Of a stretch of 64,000 nt of DNA, positions 45,698 through 54,664 are shown piece by piece (position 1 is the stretch's first letter; the number at the start of each line of letters is the position of its first letter). The translations under genes were made by a program, and so were the position numbers. Source of the DNA: Chitinophagaceae bacterium (GTDB taxonomy: Bacteria > Bacteroidota > Bacteroidia > Chitinophagales > Chitinophagaceae); contig JADJVB010000005.1 in assembly GCA_016710745.1 (NCBI GenBank), positions 124,001 to 188,000 of the forward strand, written 5' to 3'. The notes under the pieces are model-generated. The model was not told where the DNA came from. It worked only from the letters and a program-made list of their open reading frames with translations, and made no database searches.

Positions 45698-46417
45698 ATG
45701 ACAAAACTTTCAGTCAATATAAATAAGCTTGCCACATTACGCAACAGCCGTGGCGGTAATAATCCCGATCTGATAAAATCGGCCAGGGATATTGAACGCT
45801 TTGGTGCCGATGGCATTACGGTACACCCAAGGCCCGATGAACGGCATATCCGTTACGAAGACGTTATTGCTTTAAAGAAAGTAGTAAAAACAGAATTCAA
45901 TATTGAAGGGAACTGCACCGAACAAAAATTTGTTGACCTGGTGTTGGCTACCAAACCAACACAGGTAACGCTTGTTCCCGATGCACTCGGTCAACTCACA
46001 TCCAACCACGGCTGGAATACGATTGAACATGCAGATTACTTAAAAAAAATAATTGCTGTTTTTAAAGGAGCCGGCATACGGGTTTCTATTTTTGTAGATC
46101 CGGTGGTTGAGGTGATTGAAGGAGCCAAAGCCGTGGGTAGCGACAGGATTGAGTTGTATACCGAGTCTTATGCCAAAGGATATGCAATGGGCAATGTACA
46201 ATTGGCAATTGAGCCTTTTATTGCAGCAGCGGTAAAAGCCAATGAATTGGGACTTGGTATTAATGCAGGGCATGACCTGGATTTGCAAAACCTGAAATAC
46301 TTTGCCAACAATGTTCCGGGCTTACTCGAGGTATCTATTGGTCATGCATTGATCTGTGATGCAATTTACCTGGGATTGGAGAATACCGTACAGCTGTATA
46401 AAAGACAGCTGAAATAA
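45698..46417 (+). CDS. pdxJ: pyridoxine 5'-phosphate synthase
   Basis: Condenses 3-amino-2-oxopropyl phosphate with deoxyxylulose 5-phosphate to pyridoxine phosphate in the DXP-dependent vitamin B6 route. 239 residues, normal. Blocks: LSVNINKLATLRNSRGG at the start, GITVHPRPDERHI (about 36-48), NIEGNC, and GINAGHDLDLQNL (about 188-200). Divergent from the S9 peptidase gene. Confidence 0.96.
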   Translation: MTKLSVNINKLATLRNSRGGNNPDLIKSARDIERFGADGITVHPRPDERHIRYEDVIALKKVVKTEFNIEGNCTEQKFVDLVLATKPTQVTLVPDALGQLTSNHGWNTIEHADYLKKIIAVFKGAGIRVSIFVDPVVEVIEGAKAVGSDRIELYTESYAKGYAMGNVQLAIEPFIAAAVKANELGLGINAGHDLDLQNLKYFANNVPGLLEVSIGHALICDAIYLGLENTVQLYKRQLK

Positions 46418-46460
46418 AGCAATCTGATCTATCGAAATTTTGGCTAAGCGGATAAACGAA

Positions 46461-47594
46461 TTACTTCAATACTTTCGATAATTTTCTATCCAATGCAGCG
46501 CCACGCAGGTTTTTGCCCAGCACCTTCCCACTTGGATCAATTAAAAAGTTTTGTGGAATACTGAATATTTGGAATTGCTGGGCAACAGAATTTTGCCAGC
46601 CTTGTAAATCGCTGATATGCGTCCAGGTTAGTCCGTCCATTTTTATGGCTTCCAGCCAGGCTGGTTTTGCCTTATCTAATGAAACGCCCAACACAGTAAA
46701 ATTTTTGTCCTTATACCGGTTGTACGAAGCTACCAGGTTTGGGTTCTCCTGCCGGCAGGGGCCACACCAACTCGCCCAGAAATCGATCAAAACATACTTA
46801 CCACGAAGAGCGGCTAAACTAACCGGTGTACCCGAGGTATCGGGCTGCGAAAAATCGGCTAATACCGTTCCTACTCCGTTAATTTTTCCTTCCGTTATTT
46901 GCTGAGCGATATATTGGCCCATGGCAGATCTTTTCCCGGTTGAATCAAGCAGTTGATACAGTTCTTCTGTTTTATTAATATCTTCTGCAATCTGGTTGTA
47001 GCGGATGATCGCAAAAGGCGTGATCGCGTCTGTTTTGTGTTTGTTCACAAATTTACTGATGAGATCTAAAGCTTTTTCATTCATCTCGGCATTGTATTCG
47101 CTTTGCTCGGCAAAAACCGATTGATAAGGTTCAAGCGTAGTATTGAACTCGTCAAATGCAGTATGAGCTGGTGATCCCGTAATTGTCGCTTTATCAACGG
47201 TGGCACTGTCTCCCGTTATTTGTATATCACTGTTGTCCATAAACATGGTGATATAGGGTGGCTTCTTATTAAATAGAATAATCTTAAATTCGGGCCTGTC
47301 CAGTTTGCCCTTAAAACTGAATTTGCCGTCTTTTATAACGGTGGTCAATTCGGGTGCCCCGGTCTGGCCATTTAAAAATTCAACCGGCGTGCCTTCCCGA
47401 AATCCGGTTACTGTTCCATTGATATTAAACTCGGTCGCCATTGTATTAGCACCGGCTTTACTATTTTTTGAAGATGATTTCGCCTTTTGCTTTGACTTAG
47501 TTTTAGGTACAGCTTGTGCAAAACCTGAGTTAGCCGAAAAATTAAAAGCAATAAATAAAAACAGGAATAGGAAAATTCTTTTCATTTTTAACAT
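46461..47594 (-). CDS. TlpA-type thioredoxin-like protein with DUF4369-like N-terminus
   Basis: 377 residues. A signal peptide (about 1-27, ending GFAQA) and a Lys/Ser-rich linker precede an N-terminal domain (INGTVTGFREGTPVEFLNG..KFSFKGKLDRPEFKIIL) typical of DUF4369, then a helical middle and a TlpA/AhpC-type thioredoxin domain with WASWCGPC (about 274-281). It likely reduces or exchanges periplasmic disulfides. It lies 14 bp downstream of trpA on the same strand, so it may share the trp transcript. An alternative start MKRIF three codons in is possible. Confidence 0.88.
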   Translation of the reverse strand: MLKMKRIFLFLFLFIAFNFSANSGFAQAVPKTKSKQKAKSSSKNSKAGANTMATEFNINGTVTGFREGTPVEFLNGQTGAPELTTVIKDGKFSFKGKLDRPEFKIILFNKKPPYITMFMDNSDIQITGDSATVDKATITGSPAHTAFDEFNTTLEPYQSVFAEQSEYNAEMNEKALDLISKFVNKHKTDAITPFAIIRYNQIAEDINKTEELYQLLDSTGKRSAMGQYIAQQITEGKINGVGTVLADFSQPDTSGTPVSLAALRGKYVLIDFWASWCGPCRQENPNLVASYNRYKDKNFTVLGVSLDKAKPAWLEAIKMDGLTWTHISDLQGWQNSVAQQFQIFSIPQNFLIDPSGKVLGKNLRGAALDRKLSKVLK

Positions 47595-47608
47595 TTATGA
47601 CCTGCAAT

Positions 47609-48406
47609 TTACTTAGAAATAGGCAAATGGGCTCCCCCTTTTACCCTATTTATGAATTCTTTAGTAGTCTGCCGGATATCGTCGCTGTTTTTTAACACAT
47701 TAATATATGCCGAACCTATGATCGCCCCATTCGAATGCCCACAGGCCGCATCAAATGTTTCTTTGTCTTTTATACCAAACCCAACCAAAACCGGATTATT
47801 AAGTTTCATGTTTTGTAATTTCTTCAGATAACCCGCCTGGTCTTTTACAACGGCGGTACTTCCGGTTGTGGATGAAGAAGAAACGGCATAAATAAATCCG
47901 CTGCTTAACTTATCAATTTGCCTGATCCGTTCTTCACTGGTTTCGGGAGTTACCAAAAATATAAATCTCAAATTATGTTTTTTAAAAAAGGGCTGATATT
48001 GGCTTTCAAATTCGTACATCGGCAGGTCGGGCAGAATGACCCCATCTACCCCAACCGCTGCTGCTGATGCGCAAAATTTTTCTACGCCAAATTGTAATAC
48101 GGGATTCATATAACCCATTAAAATAACAGGGGTCTGCAACTCGTATCTAAACCCATTTAGTTGCTCAAATAGTACAGCAATACGCATACCGTTTTCCAAA
48201 GCCTGCATATTGCTTTGTTGAATCACCGGTCCGTCGGCAATGGGATCGCTATAAGGAATTCCGATTTCAATAATATCGGCGCCGGCATCCGCCAGTGCTT
48301 TCAATACTTCGGCAGTGGAATCTAATTTTGGATAACCCGCTGTATAATACATGTTAAGGATACCCCGCTTTTTCTCCGAAAACAGCTTATCTAATTTATT
48401 CTTCAT
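47609..48406 (-). CDS. trpA: tryptophan synthase alpha subunit
   Basis: Cleaves indoleglycerol phosphate to indole, which passes to TrpB. 265 residues from ATG 48406 (MKNKLDKLF); an in-frame ATG at 48424 overlaps the preceding gene and is less likely. Blocks: YYTAGYPKLD, the catalytic Glu in DIIEIGIPYSDPIADGPVIQ (about 48-67), VILPDLPMYE and a GFGIKDKET block. Last trp gene of the operon. Confidence 0.96.
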   Translation of the reverse strand: MKNKLDKLFSEKKRGILNMYYTAGYPKLDSTAEVLKALADAGADIIEIGIPYSDPIADGPVIQQSNMQALENGMRIAVLFEQLNGFRYELQTPVILMGYMNPVLQFGVEKFCASAAAVGVDGVILPDLPMYEFESQYQPFFKKHNLRFIFLVTPETSEERIRQIDKLSSGFIYAVSSSSTTGSTAVVKDQAGYLKKLQNMKLNNPVLVGFGIKDKETFDAACGHSNGAIIGSAYINVLKNSDDIRQTTKEFINRVKGGAHLPISK

Positions 48407-48407
48407 T

Positions 48408-48766
48408 TTACCTGTCAGATACATTTACAATTACTTCCCGCCCATCTAAAATGATATGCTGGTAGCCCGGTTTCGCATCCACATCCAATATCAACCTGTA
48501 CCATGCTTTTTTATTGGCTTCAACTTTCGGGAAAGCAACAACGATGCTGTCTCCTTGCCTTTCCACGGTATAGTTCTTGCCATCGAATCCATCATTGAGG
48601 CAACTGTTAAATTCATACCGGATGCCATTGATATTGGCGATCATTTTAACCGATCCGGATTCACCCGTGCAATCCCCGATCTTTTCATATTTTAATGAAT
48701 GATTGATAAAAGGCTGGTTACAGGAAAAAGAAAAAGACAGGTAAGGACTATAATTGTATATTTCAT
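48408..48766 (-). pseudogene. lipoprotein inside the trp operon, broken by a one-base frameshift
   Basis: From ATG 48766 the frame reads MKYTIIVLTCLFLFPV and soon meets a stop. One missing base in the T5 run at 48724-48728 (A5 on the plus strand) restores LFLFSCNQPFINHSLKYEK, a clear lipobox with Cys, and continues through IANINGIRYEFNSC to the stop at 48408, about 119 residues. It starts 2 bp after trpB and ends 1 bp before trpA, so it is embedded in the operon. I do not recognise the family; the mature part is beta-rich. Probably intact in the real genome. Confidence 0.75.
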
Positions 48767-48768
48767 AA

Positions 48769-50001
48769 TTACAGATATTTCATGTAGGTATCTAAATCTT
48801 TGTCGCCTCTTCCGCTTAAACAAACAACAACAATATCATCGTTTTCAAATTGAATATTATTCAGCGCAAATAGGGCATGTGCCGATTCCAGCGCCGGGAT
48901 AATGCCTTCCAGTTTACTCAGTTCAAATGCAGCAACTAAAGCCTCCTCATCGGTTGCACTCATGAAAACGGCACGGCCGGTTTCGAACAAATGCGCATGC
49001 AGTGGGCCAATACCAGGATAATCGAGTCCGGCCGAAATGCTGTGCGGCTCCACCACCTGACCGTCGTCGGTTTGCATCAACAGGCTTTTACTGCCATGTA
49101 ATATCCCAGGCTTACCCAACTGTGTAGTTGCTGCACTCATCCCACTGTTAATACCGCAACCGGCGGCTTCTACGGCAATTAATTGTACGTTTTCATCATC
49201 CAAAAAATGATAAAAGGCACCGGCCGCATTGCTGCCGCCACCCACGCAGGCAATAACATGCGTTGGACATGCAGAACCGGTATTATGTAAAAGTTGCTTT
49301 TTTATTTCTTTACTGATAACGCTTTGAAACCTGGCCACCATATCGGGATACGGGTGCGGGCCAACCACCGAACCAATGATATAATGCGTATCAACCGGGT
49401 TATTGATCCAATCCCGGATGGCTTCATTGGTAGCATCTTTCAAAGTTTTGCTACCACTGGTTGCCGGTATTACCGTGGCGCCCAGCATTTTCATCCTCGC
49501 CACATTGGGCGCCTGGCGTTCAATATCTTTTTCGCCCATGTATACAATACATTCCAATCCTTTTAAAGCGCATACCGTTGCGGTGGCCACGCCATGCTGA
49601 CCGGCACCGGTTTCGGCAATGATCCTTTTTTTACCCAGCTTAAGGGCCAGTAAAATTTGACCGATGGTATTGTTGATCTTATGCGCCCCGGTATGGCAAA
49701 GGTCCTCTCTTTTTAAAAAAATATTGGTCTGGTATTTTTCACTTAGGCGTTCGGCATAAAAAAGTGGTGTAGGCCGGCCTACATAATCGCTGAGTAATTG
49801 ATGAAACTCCTTTTGAAAACTTTCCTCATTAATTATATCAAGATAATTTTCCTGCAACTCCTTCACATTCGGGTACAGCATTTCGGGGATGAAAGCACCA
49901 CCGAAGTTTCCGTAATAACCGTGTTCATTTACACCCCAAACCCCTGTACTATCCGTAACGGACGGGCCTAAAGGGGCTTTTTGCCTCTTTTCTGTTTCCA
50001 T
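48769..50001 (-). CDS. trpB: tryptophan synthase beta subunit
   Basis: PLP enzyme that condenses indole with serine to tryptophan. 410 residues, normal. The PLP lysine is in CHTGAHKINN (about 105-114). Other blocks: GRPTPLFYAERLS, GAGQHGVATA, GGGSNAAGAF and the C-terminal CLSGRGDKD. The N-terminal extension (MWGVNEHGYYGNFGGAFIPEML) follows a short disordered start. Separated from trpF by 76 bp that hold a GC-rich repeat. Confidence 0.97.
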   Translation of the reverse strand: METEKRQKAPLGPSVTDSTGVWGVNEHGYYGNFGGAFIPEMLYPNVKELQENYLDIINEESFQKEFHQLLSDYVGRPTPLFYAERLSEKYQTNIFLKREDLCHTGAHKINNTIGQILLALKLGKKRIIAETGAGQHGVATATVCALKGLECIVYMGEKDIERQAPNVARMKMLGATVIPATSGSKTLKDATNEAIRDWINNPVDTHYIIGSVVGPHPYPDMVARFQSVISKEIKKQLLHNTGSACPTHVIACVGGGSNAAGAFYHFLDDENVQLIAVEAAGCGINSGMSAATTQLGKPGILHGSKSLLMQTDDGQVVEPHSISAGLDYPGIGPLHAHLFETGRAVFMSATDEEALVAAFELSKLEGIIPALESAHALFALNNIQFENDDIVVVCLSGRGDKDLDTYMKYL

Positions 50002-50046
50002 TATTTATTTTTTTTCGAACATCTTCCCGCTAATATCTACTCCATT

Positions 50047-50076
50047 TCCTCCCCTCCCGGGGGAGATAGAGGGGCC
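50047..50076. repeat. GC-rich palindromic repeat between trpF and trpB
   Basis: CCTCCCCTCCCGGGGGAGAT then AGAGGGGCC contains CTCCC/GGGAG inverted arms. It resembles the elements inside trpE (53150-53180, 54169-54204) and near 61460. Confidence 0.5.
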
Positions 50077-50077
50077 G

Positions 50078-50704
50078 TTATTTCAATCCCTGTCTGAACT
50101 GTAATACCAGTGCCATATCCTTCACACCAGGTTCCTTCTCCATTTTGCTGTTCACATCTACCGCGTAATAATCCGGATGTTTGAACGCTTTCACTTTCGC
50201 CACATCATCAACGCCGATACCGCCGCTTAAAAAGAAAGGCTTTTCAATTTTACTGTCGCTTAATAATTTCCAATCGAATTTTTCGCCGCTGCCGCCGATC
50301 ACATCATCAGAGGCCGTGTCAAACAGGTAATAGTCGCACACTTCATCATAGTCGGCTACCATTTCATCTATCGAGGTTTTATTTTTTCCTACCTTAAAAG
50401 CCTTTATCACTTCTACCTCTTCAGATAATTCTTCACAAAGCTCGGGGCTCTCGTCACCGTGTAATTGCACCACATCCAACCCATAATCTTCAACCACCTG
50501 CATGATCTCGTCATAACCGGCGTTTACAAAAACGCCCACTTTTTTCAGGTCGAAATCAGAATTTTTTAAATCATCTTTTGCAATTTTATCACCCACATAA
50601 CGCGGTGAATCCTTGTAAAATATCAATCCTGCAAAGTCAATGTCCAGTCCGTCTAACTGCTGCAATTGCTTTAACTGCGTAATACCACATACTTTCGTGT
50701 TCAT
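50078..50704 (-). CDS. trpF: phosphoribosylanthranilate isomerase
   Basis: Third-last step of tryptophan synthesis: isomerises phosphoribosylanthranilate to CdRP. 208 residues. The start MNTKVCGIT holds the catalytic Cys; others are FAGLIFYKDSPRYV, VQLHGDE, the catalytic Asp in LFDTASD (about 130-136) and GGIGVDDVAKV. It begins 2 bp after trpC ends. Confidence 0.95.
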   Translation of the reverse strand: MNTKVCGITQLKQLQQLDGLDIDFAGLIFYKDSPRYVGDKIAKDDLKNSDFDLKKVGVFVNAGYDEIMQVVEDYGLDVVQLHGDESPELCEELSEEVEVIKAFKVGKNKTSIDEMVADYDEVCDYYLFDTASDDVIGGSGEKFDWKLLSDSKIEKPFFLSGGIGVDDVAKVKAFKHPDYYAVDVNSKMEKEPGVKDMALVLQFRQGLK

Positions 50705-50706
50705 AA

Positions 50707-51492
50707 TTATCCTTTTTTTAATTGTTGTACAAATTGTTCAAATGCTTCACCCGGGTTTTCTGCTTTCATGAATTTCTCGCCCATTAAAAACCCGCTAAAC
50801 CCGGCTTCTTTAAAAATTTTTATCGTTTCCACATTATCGATCCCGCTTTCTGCCATTTTGGTTTTATCTGCGGGTATTTTTCTGCTCAATTCAATGGACC
50901 TGTTGATATCAACTTCAAAGGTCTTTAAATTGCGGTTGTTAATCCCAATTATATCCACTTCGTCGCAAATATGTACCAATTCATCTTCCACATGAATCTC
51001 CAGTAATACTTCCAACCCCAAAGATTTTGCAAAGAAAGCCAATTCCTGCACACTTTCGGGCGATAAACAGGCTGCAATCAATAAGATAACATCTGCGCCC
51101 ATGGCTTTTACCTCAATAAGCTGGTATGTATCAATAATAAAGTCTTTTCGGAGAATCGGAATATGGTTCACCCTGGCTTTGATCAAATCATCAGCATGGC
51201 CTCCAAAAAATTTCGTATCGGTTAATACCGATAAACCTGCAGCCCCGTTATCCGAATAGGCTTTGGTTACCTCAACCACATCTGCTTTGTTATTGATAAT
51301 GCCTTTGGATGGCGATTGCCGTTTGAACTCTGCTATGATCCCGGTTTTGTTTTCATCCCGTAAAAACTGCTTTAAGGAAAACGTGGTTCGGGCAAAAAAT
51401 GGATGCTGCATTAATTGGTCAGAAGAAATAAATTGTTTGTTTGTGGCAACTTCTTCTTTTTTTGATTCGATTATTTTCTCCAGGATATTCAT
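50707..51492 (-). CDS. trpC: indole-3-glycerol phosphate synthase
   Basis: Closes the indole ring from CdRP. 261 residues. Blocks: IAEFKRQSPSKG (catalytic Lys, about 54-65), LSVLTDTKFFGG, ILRKDFIIDTYQL (catalytic Lys), ADVILLIAACLS, LEVLLEIHVEDE, IGINNRNLKTFEV, KMAESGI and FLMGEKFM. Starts 1 bp after trpD ends. Confidence 0.96.
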   Translation of the reverse strand: MNILEKIIESKKEEVATNKQFISSDQLMQHPFFARTTFSLKQFLRDENKTGIIAEFKRQSPSKGIINNKADVVEVTKAYSDNGAAGLSVLTDTKFFGGHADDLIKARVNHIPILRKDFIIDTYQLIEVKAMGADVILLIAACLSPESVQELAFFAKSLGLEVLLEIHVEDELVHICDEVDIIGINNRNLKTFEVDINRSIELSRKIPADKTKMAESGIDNVETIKIFKEAGFSGFLMGEKFMKAENPGEAFEQFVQQLKKG

Positions 51493-51493
51493 A

Positions 51494-52484
51494 TCAGCCC
51501 GCTATTATTTTTTGTAATGATTGATAGGCTCTGCCGCTTTCCAGGCTCTCCACAGCCATTTGATAGCATATATCGTAGCTTTCATATTTACCTGTGCACT
51601 GCAAAGCCATGGCTGAGTTTGCCAGCACTACAGCATGCTGTGCCCAGGTTCCTTCTCCTTTTAATATTTTTTTAAAAATAACGGCAGCTTCTTCAACCGA
51701 GTTGCCTCCGTGAATATCCATCGGACTAACGGTACGTTTCCCCAGATCCTCCGCGCTGTAGATCTTCTCGCCTTCATTGGTAATTACCTTAGTGTCGCCA
51801 GTCAGCGAAATTTCGTCATAGCCATCCAGGCTATGGATAATGGTGAAGGCACTGCTGCCCTGCTGCAATAAATAATTATAAATTCGGGCCATTTCCAAAT
51901 TATAAACACCTACCAGCTGGTATTTTGGTGCTGCCGGGTTTACCATTGGCCCAAGCATATTAAAAAAAGGTGCGTACACCTAAATTCTTTCTTATCGGTC
52001 CAACTACTTTTAAAGCCGGATGAAACAGGGGTGCATGAAAAAAACAGATATTAGCTACTTCCAGCTCTTTTTTCAAAGCATCATTGTCGCTTTTAAACCG
52101 ATAACCCAATTGCTCCATCACATTGCTGCTGCCACTGATGGAAGATGCGCCATAGTTTCCATGCTTGGCAACTTTGGTTCCGGTGCCTGCCACAATAAAA
52201 CAACTCAGCGTTGAAATGTTGAACGTATTTTTTCCATCACCACCAGTGCCAACAATATCAAGTACATCCTGCCCGTTCAAATCAACGGGCACGCATAGTT
52301 CCAGCAAGGCATCTCTGAAACCTTGCAACTCTTCAATGGTTATACTGCGCATCAGGTACACCGTAATGAATGCCGCTATCTCCGCATCGCTGTATACATT
52401 GTTTGAAATATTATGCAATACGTCCTTGGCCTGATCTCTCGACAGGCTTTTATGTTCGAACAAATAATTCAAAATCTTCTTCAT
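51494..52484 (-). pseudogene. trpD: anthranilate phosphoribosyltransferase, broken by a one-base frameshift
   Basis: The first frame (52484 down to 51960) has the PRPP-binding DIVGTGGDGKNTFNIST (about 78-94) and KHGNYGASS, then reaches GPIRKNLGVRTFF and stops. The next frame resumes at once with FFNMLGPMVNPAAPKYQLVGVY and runs to 51494. Removing one base from the A7 run at 51962-51968 (T7 on the coding strand) restores about 329 residues, the normal TrpD length. Almost certainly a sequencing error, since the rest of the operon is intact. Confidence 0.93.
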
Positions 52485-52485
52485 G

Positions 52486-53118
52486 TCAATTCTTTAACCA
52501 GTTTCGCAAAATTTGTTCCCCATCCGGTGTTAATACACTCTCGGGATGAAACTGTACGCCCTGCACATCAAATTCTTTATGTTGCAATGCCATGATGTAC
52601 CCGTTCTCATCTCTGGCAGTGATCTCAAGATCGGCGGGAAAATCAGTTTCATTTACGATCCAGCTGTGGTATCGTCCAACAATTATCTTTTCTGGCAAAT
52701 TATTTAAAACCCATTTACTACCTGTGACCTTCCCGGATCGACTCACGGCGATGGATGTTGCCACACCATGAAAAACGGTACTTAAGTTTGTCAGTGTTCC
52801 TCCGAATGCTTCCGCTATGGCCTGATGCCCCAAACACACACCCAGTATGGATTTTGTTGCTGCATATTCTTTTATCAATGGCAACAACAAACCTGCTTCT
52901 TCCGGAATGCCGGGGCCCGGTGACAAAATAATTTTATCATAGGCAGCCAGTTCAGCGAGTGAAATTTGATCATTCCGGTACACATCAACTTTTTCGCCTG
53001 TTATTTTTTCAACCAGGTGAACAAGATTGTACGTAAACGAATCGTAGTTATCAAAAACTAAAATCCGTACACCTGATTGATGAGGCCCATTCTTTTTACT
53101 ATCCTTCTTCATTTCCAT
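52486..53118 (-). CDS. trpG: anthranilate synthase glutamine amidotransferase subunit
   Basis: Supplies ammonia from glutamine to TrpE. 210 residues with a charged N-terminal extension before the usual ILVFDNYDSFTYNLVH start. The class I amidotransferase triad is visible: Cys in GVCLGHQAIAEAFGG and His-Glu in VQFHPESVLTP; SPGPGIPEEAG is the oxyanion-region block. It starts 24 bp after trpE and its stop is 1 bp from trpD. Confidence 0.96.
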   Translation of the reverse strand: MEMKKDSKKNGPHQSGVRILVFDNYDSFTYNLVHLVEKITGEKVDVYRNDQISLAELAAYDKIILSPGPGIPEEAGLLLPLIKEYAATKSILGVCLGHQAIAEAFGGTLTNLSTVFHGVATSIAVSRSGKVTGSKWVLNNLPEKIIVGRYHSWIVNETDFPADLEITARDENGYIMALQHKEFDVQGVQFHPESVLTPDGEQILRNWLKN

Positions 53119-53142
53119 TTAAATCTAAAAATTTAAAATCTG

Positions 53143-54588
53143 TTACAAAGTCCCTCCTTCGGAGGGATTTAGGGAGGCTGCCAGTTCAATCGCCTGCTTC
53201 AATGCATTCAGTTTATTATTCACTTCCTGTAATTCACTTTCGGGATCGCTCGCCGCCACTACACCTGCTCCTGCCTGGTAGATCAGGGTATTGTTTTTTG
53301 ACAAAAAAGTACGGATCATGATCGCATGATTTACAGAGCCGTTGAACCCAATGCAGCCGATGGCACCCCCATAATAACTGCGGGCCGTAGTTTCGTAATC
53401 ACGGATCAATTGCATGGCCCTTATTTTTGGCGCTCCGCTTAAAGTACCTGCCGGAAATGTTGTGGCCAGTAATTTAAAAGGATTGGTTTCAGGCCCTACC
53501 TTACCCGTTACTTCACTCACCAGGTGAATCACGTGACTATAGTAATTGATCTTTTTGTACTGAGTTACTTCCACCTCGCTGCACATCCGGCTTAAATCAT
53601 TCCTCGCCAGGTCAACCAGCATCACGTGTTCGGCATTTTCTTTTTCATCATGCTGCAATTTAATGGCCCGCGCTTTGTCATCTTCATCGTCGCCGGTTCG
53701 TTTAAACGTACCCGCTATCGGGTGCACAATGGCTTTGCCCTTGTCTACGATCAGTTGACTTTCGGGCGAAGAACCCATCAGTTTATAATCGCCATAATCG
53801 AAATAAAAAAGATACGGACTGGGGTTAATGCTGCGAAGCGCCCGGTAAACATTGAATTCATCGCCTGTGAATTTCTGTTCAAATCTTCTGCTTAACACAA
53901 TTTGAAACACATCACCCCGGTAACAACTGGCCACCCCTTTTTTCACCATATCCATATACCCGGCATCGGTAATATTTGATTTTTCGGCTCCTGCAGTTTT
54001 AAAGGGAAACCCTGGTACATCTTTGCTTTTGATCAAAGTCTCAACTACATCAATTTCGCTTTCAATACCCACAAATTTATTCTCACAAATAAACAGTTCA
54101 TCCTTAAAATGATTGACGGCAATAACATATTGGTAAAGCCGGTAACGCAACAACGGTATGCTGCTCAGGTCCCTCTCCTCCCGAGCGGGATTCAGGGTAA
54201 GGTTATCAAAAAATTGCACGGCGTCGAAACTTGTATAACCAAATAGCCCCTGTGCCACATTAACCGGGCTGGCCGCAACTTCTTTAACTTCAAATCGCTG
54301 CATAAAATCCCAAAGCAGTTGGGGTACCTCTGCAGGATTATCCAGTTTGATACGTTCGGCATTTTGTGCGGGTAGTTTAAATTCAATCGAAGAGGGATTA
54401 CTGATCTCAATACCCGCCACCGCATTGATGCCAATAAAAGAAAAACTGTTTTCGCCTGCATGAAAATCAGTACTCTCCAAAAGTATCGTATCCCTGAACC
54501 GGTCTCTCAATCTCAAATAAATACCAACCGGTGTGTAAACATCGGCCAACATCTTTTTAAAACTGGTTAGTATTTCAATCTTCTTCAT
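53143..54588 (-). CDS. trpE: anthranilate synthase component I
   Basis: Converts chorismate to anthranilate with TrpG; first committed step of tryptophan synthesis. 481 residues. Blocks: FQIVLSRRFEQKF, PSPYLFYFDYGDYKLMGSSPE, HPIAGTFKRTGD, AEHVMLVDLARNDLSR, TFPAGTLSGAPKIRAM and YYGGAIGCIGFNG. LLESTDFHAGENSFSFIG near the start is the region of Trp feedback inhibition. Two GC-rich palindromic elements lie in frame: at about 130-140 (NPAREERD) and at the extreme C-terminus (SLNPSEGGTL). First structural gene of the operon, behind the attenuator. Confidence 0.96.
   Translation of the reverse strand: MKKIEILTSFKKMLADVYTPVGIYLRLRDRFRDTILLESTDFHAGENSFSFIGINAVAGIEISNPSSIEFKLPAQNAERIKLDNPAEVPQLLWDFMQRFEVKEVAASPVNVAQGLFGYTSFDAVQFFDNLTLNPAREERDLSSIPLLRYRLYQYVIAVNHFKDELFICENKFVGIESEIDVVETLIKSKDVPGFPFKTAGAEKSNITDAGYMDMVKKGVASCYRGDVFQIVLSRRFEQKFTGDEFNVYRALRSINPSPYLFYFDYGDYKLMGSSPESQLIVDKGKAIVHPIAGTFKRTGDDEDDKARAIKLQHDEKENAEHVMLVDLARNDLSRMCSEVEVTQYKKINYYSHVIHLVSEVTGKVGPETNPFKLLATTFPAGTLSGAPKIRAMQLIRDYETTARSYYGGAIGCIGFNGSVNHAIMIRTFLSKNNTLIYQAGAGVVAASDPESELQEVNNKLNALKQAIELAASLNPSEGGTL
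53150..53180. repeat. palindromic repeat A inside trpE 3' end
   Basis: GTCCCTCCTTCGGAGGGATT followed by TAGGGAGGC: the CCCTCC/GGAGGG arms lie in the last codons of trpE. Its reverse strand encodes SLNPSEGG. Confidence 0.65.
54169..54204. repeat. palindromic repeat B inside trpE
   Basis: GTCCCTCTCCTCCCGAGCGG followed by GATTCAGGGTAAGG aligns by eye with repeat A. It encodes TLNPAREERD in the same reading frame as A. Confidence 0.6.
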
Positions 54589-54597
54589 ATCATTCCA

Positions 54598-54626
54598 TTA
54601 AAAAACCCGGCAACTTGTGCCGGGTT
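54598..54626 (-). terminator. trp attenuator terminator
   Basis: On the minus strand AACCCGGCA and TGCCGGGTT form a perfect 9 bp stem with a five-base loop, followed by a T6 tract (54605-54600), ending about 10 bp before the trpE start. Placed after a Trp-rich leader, it is the expected attenuator. Confidence 0.88.
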
Positions 54627-54664
54627 CAACTATATATAATGATAACAATAGTAACAGAGGCACG

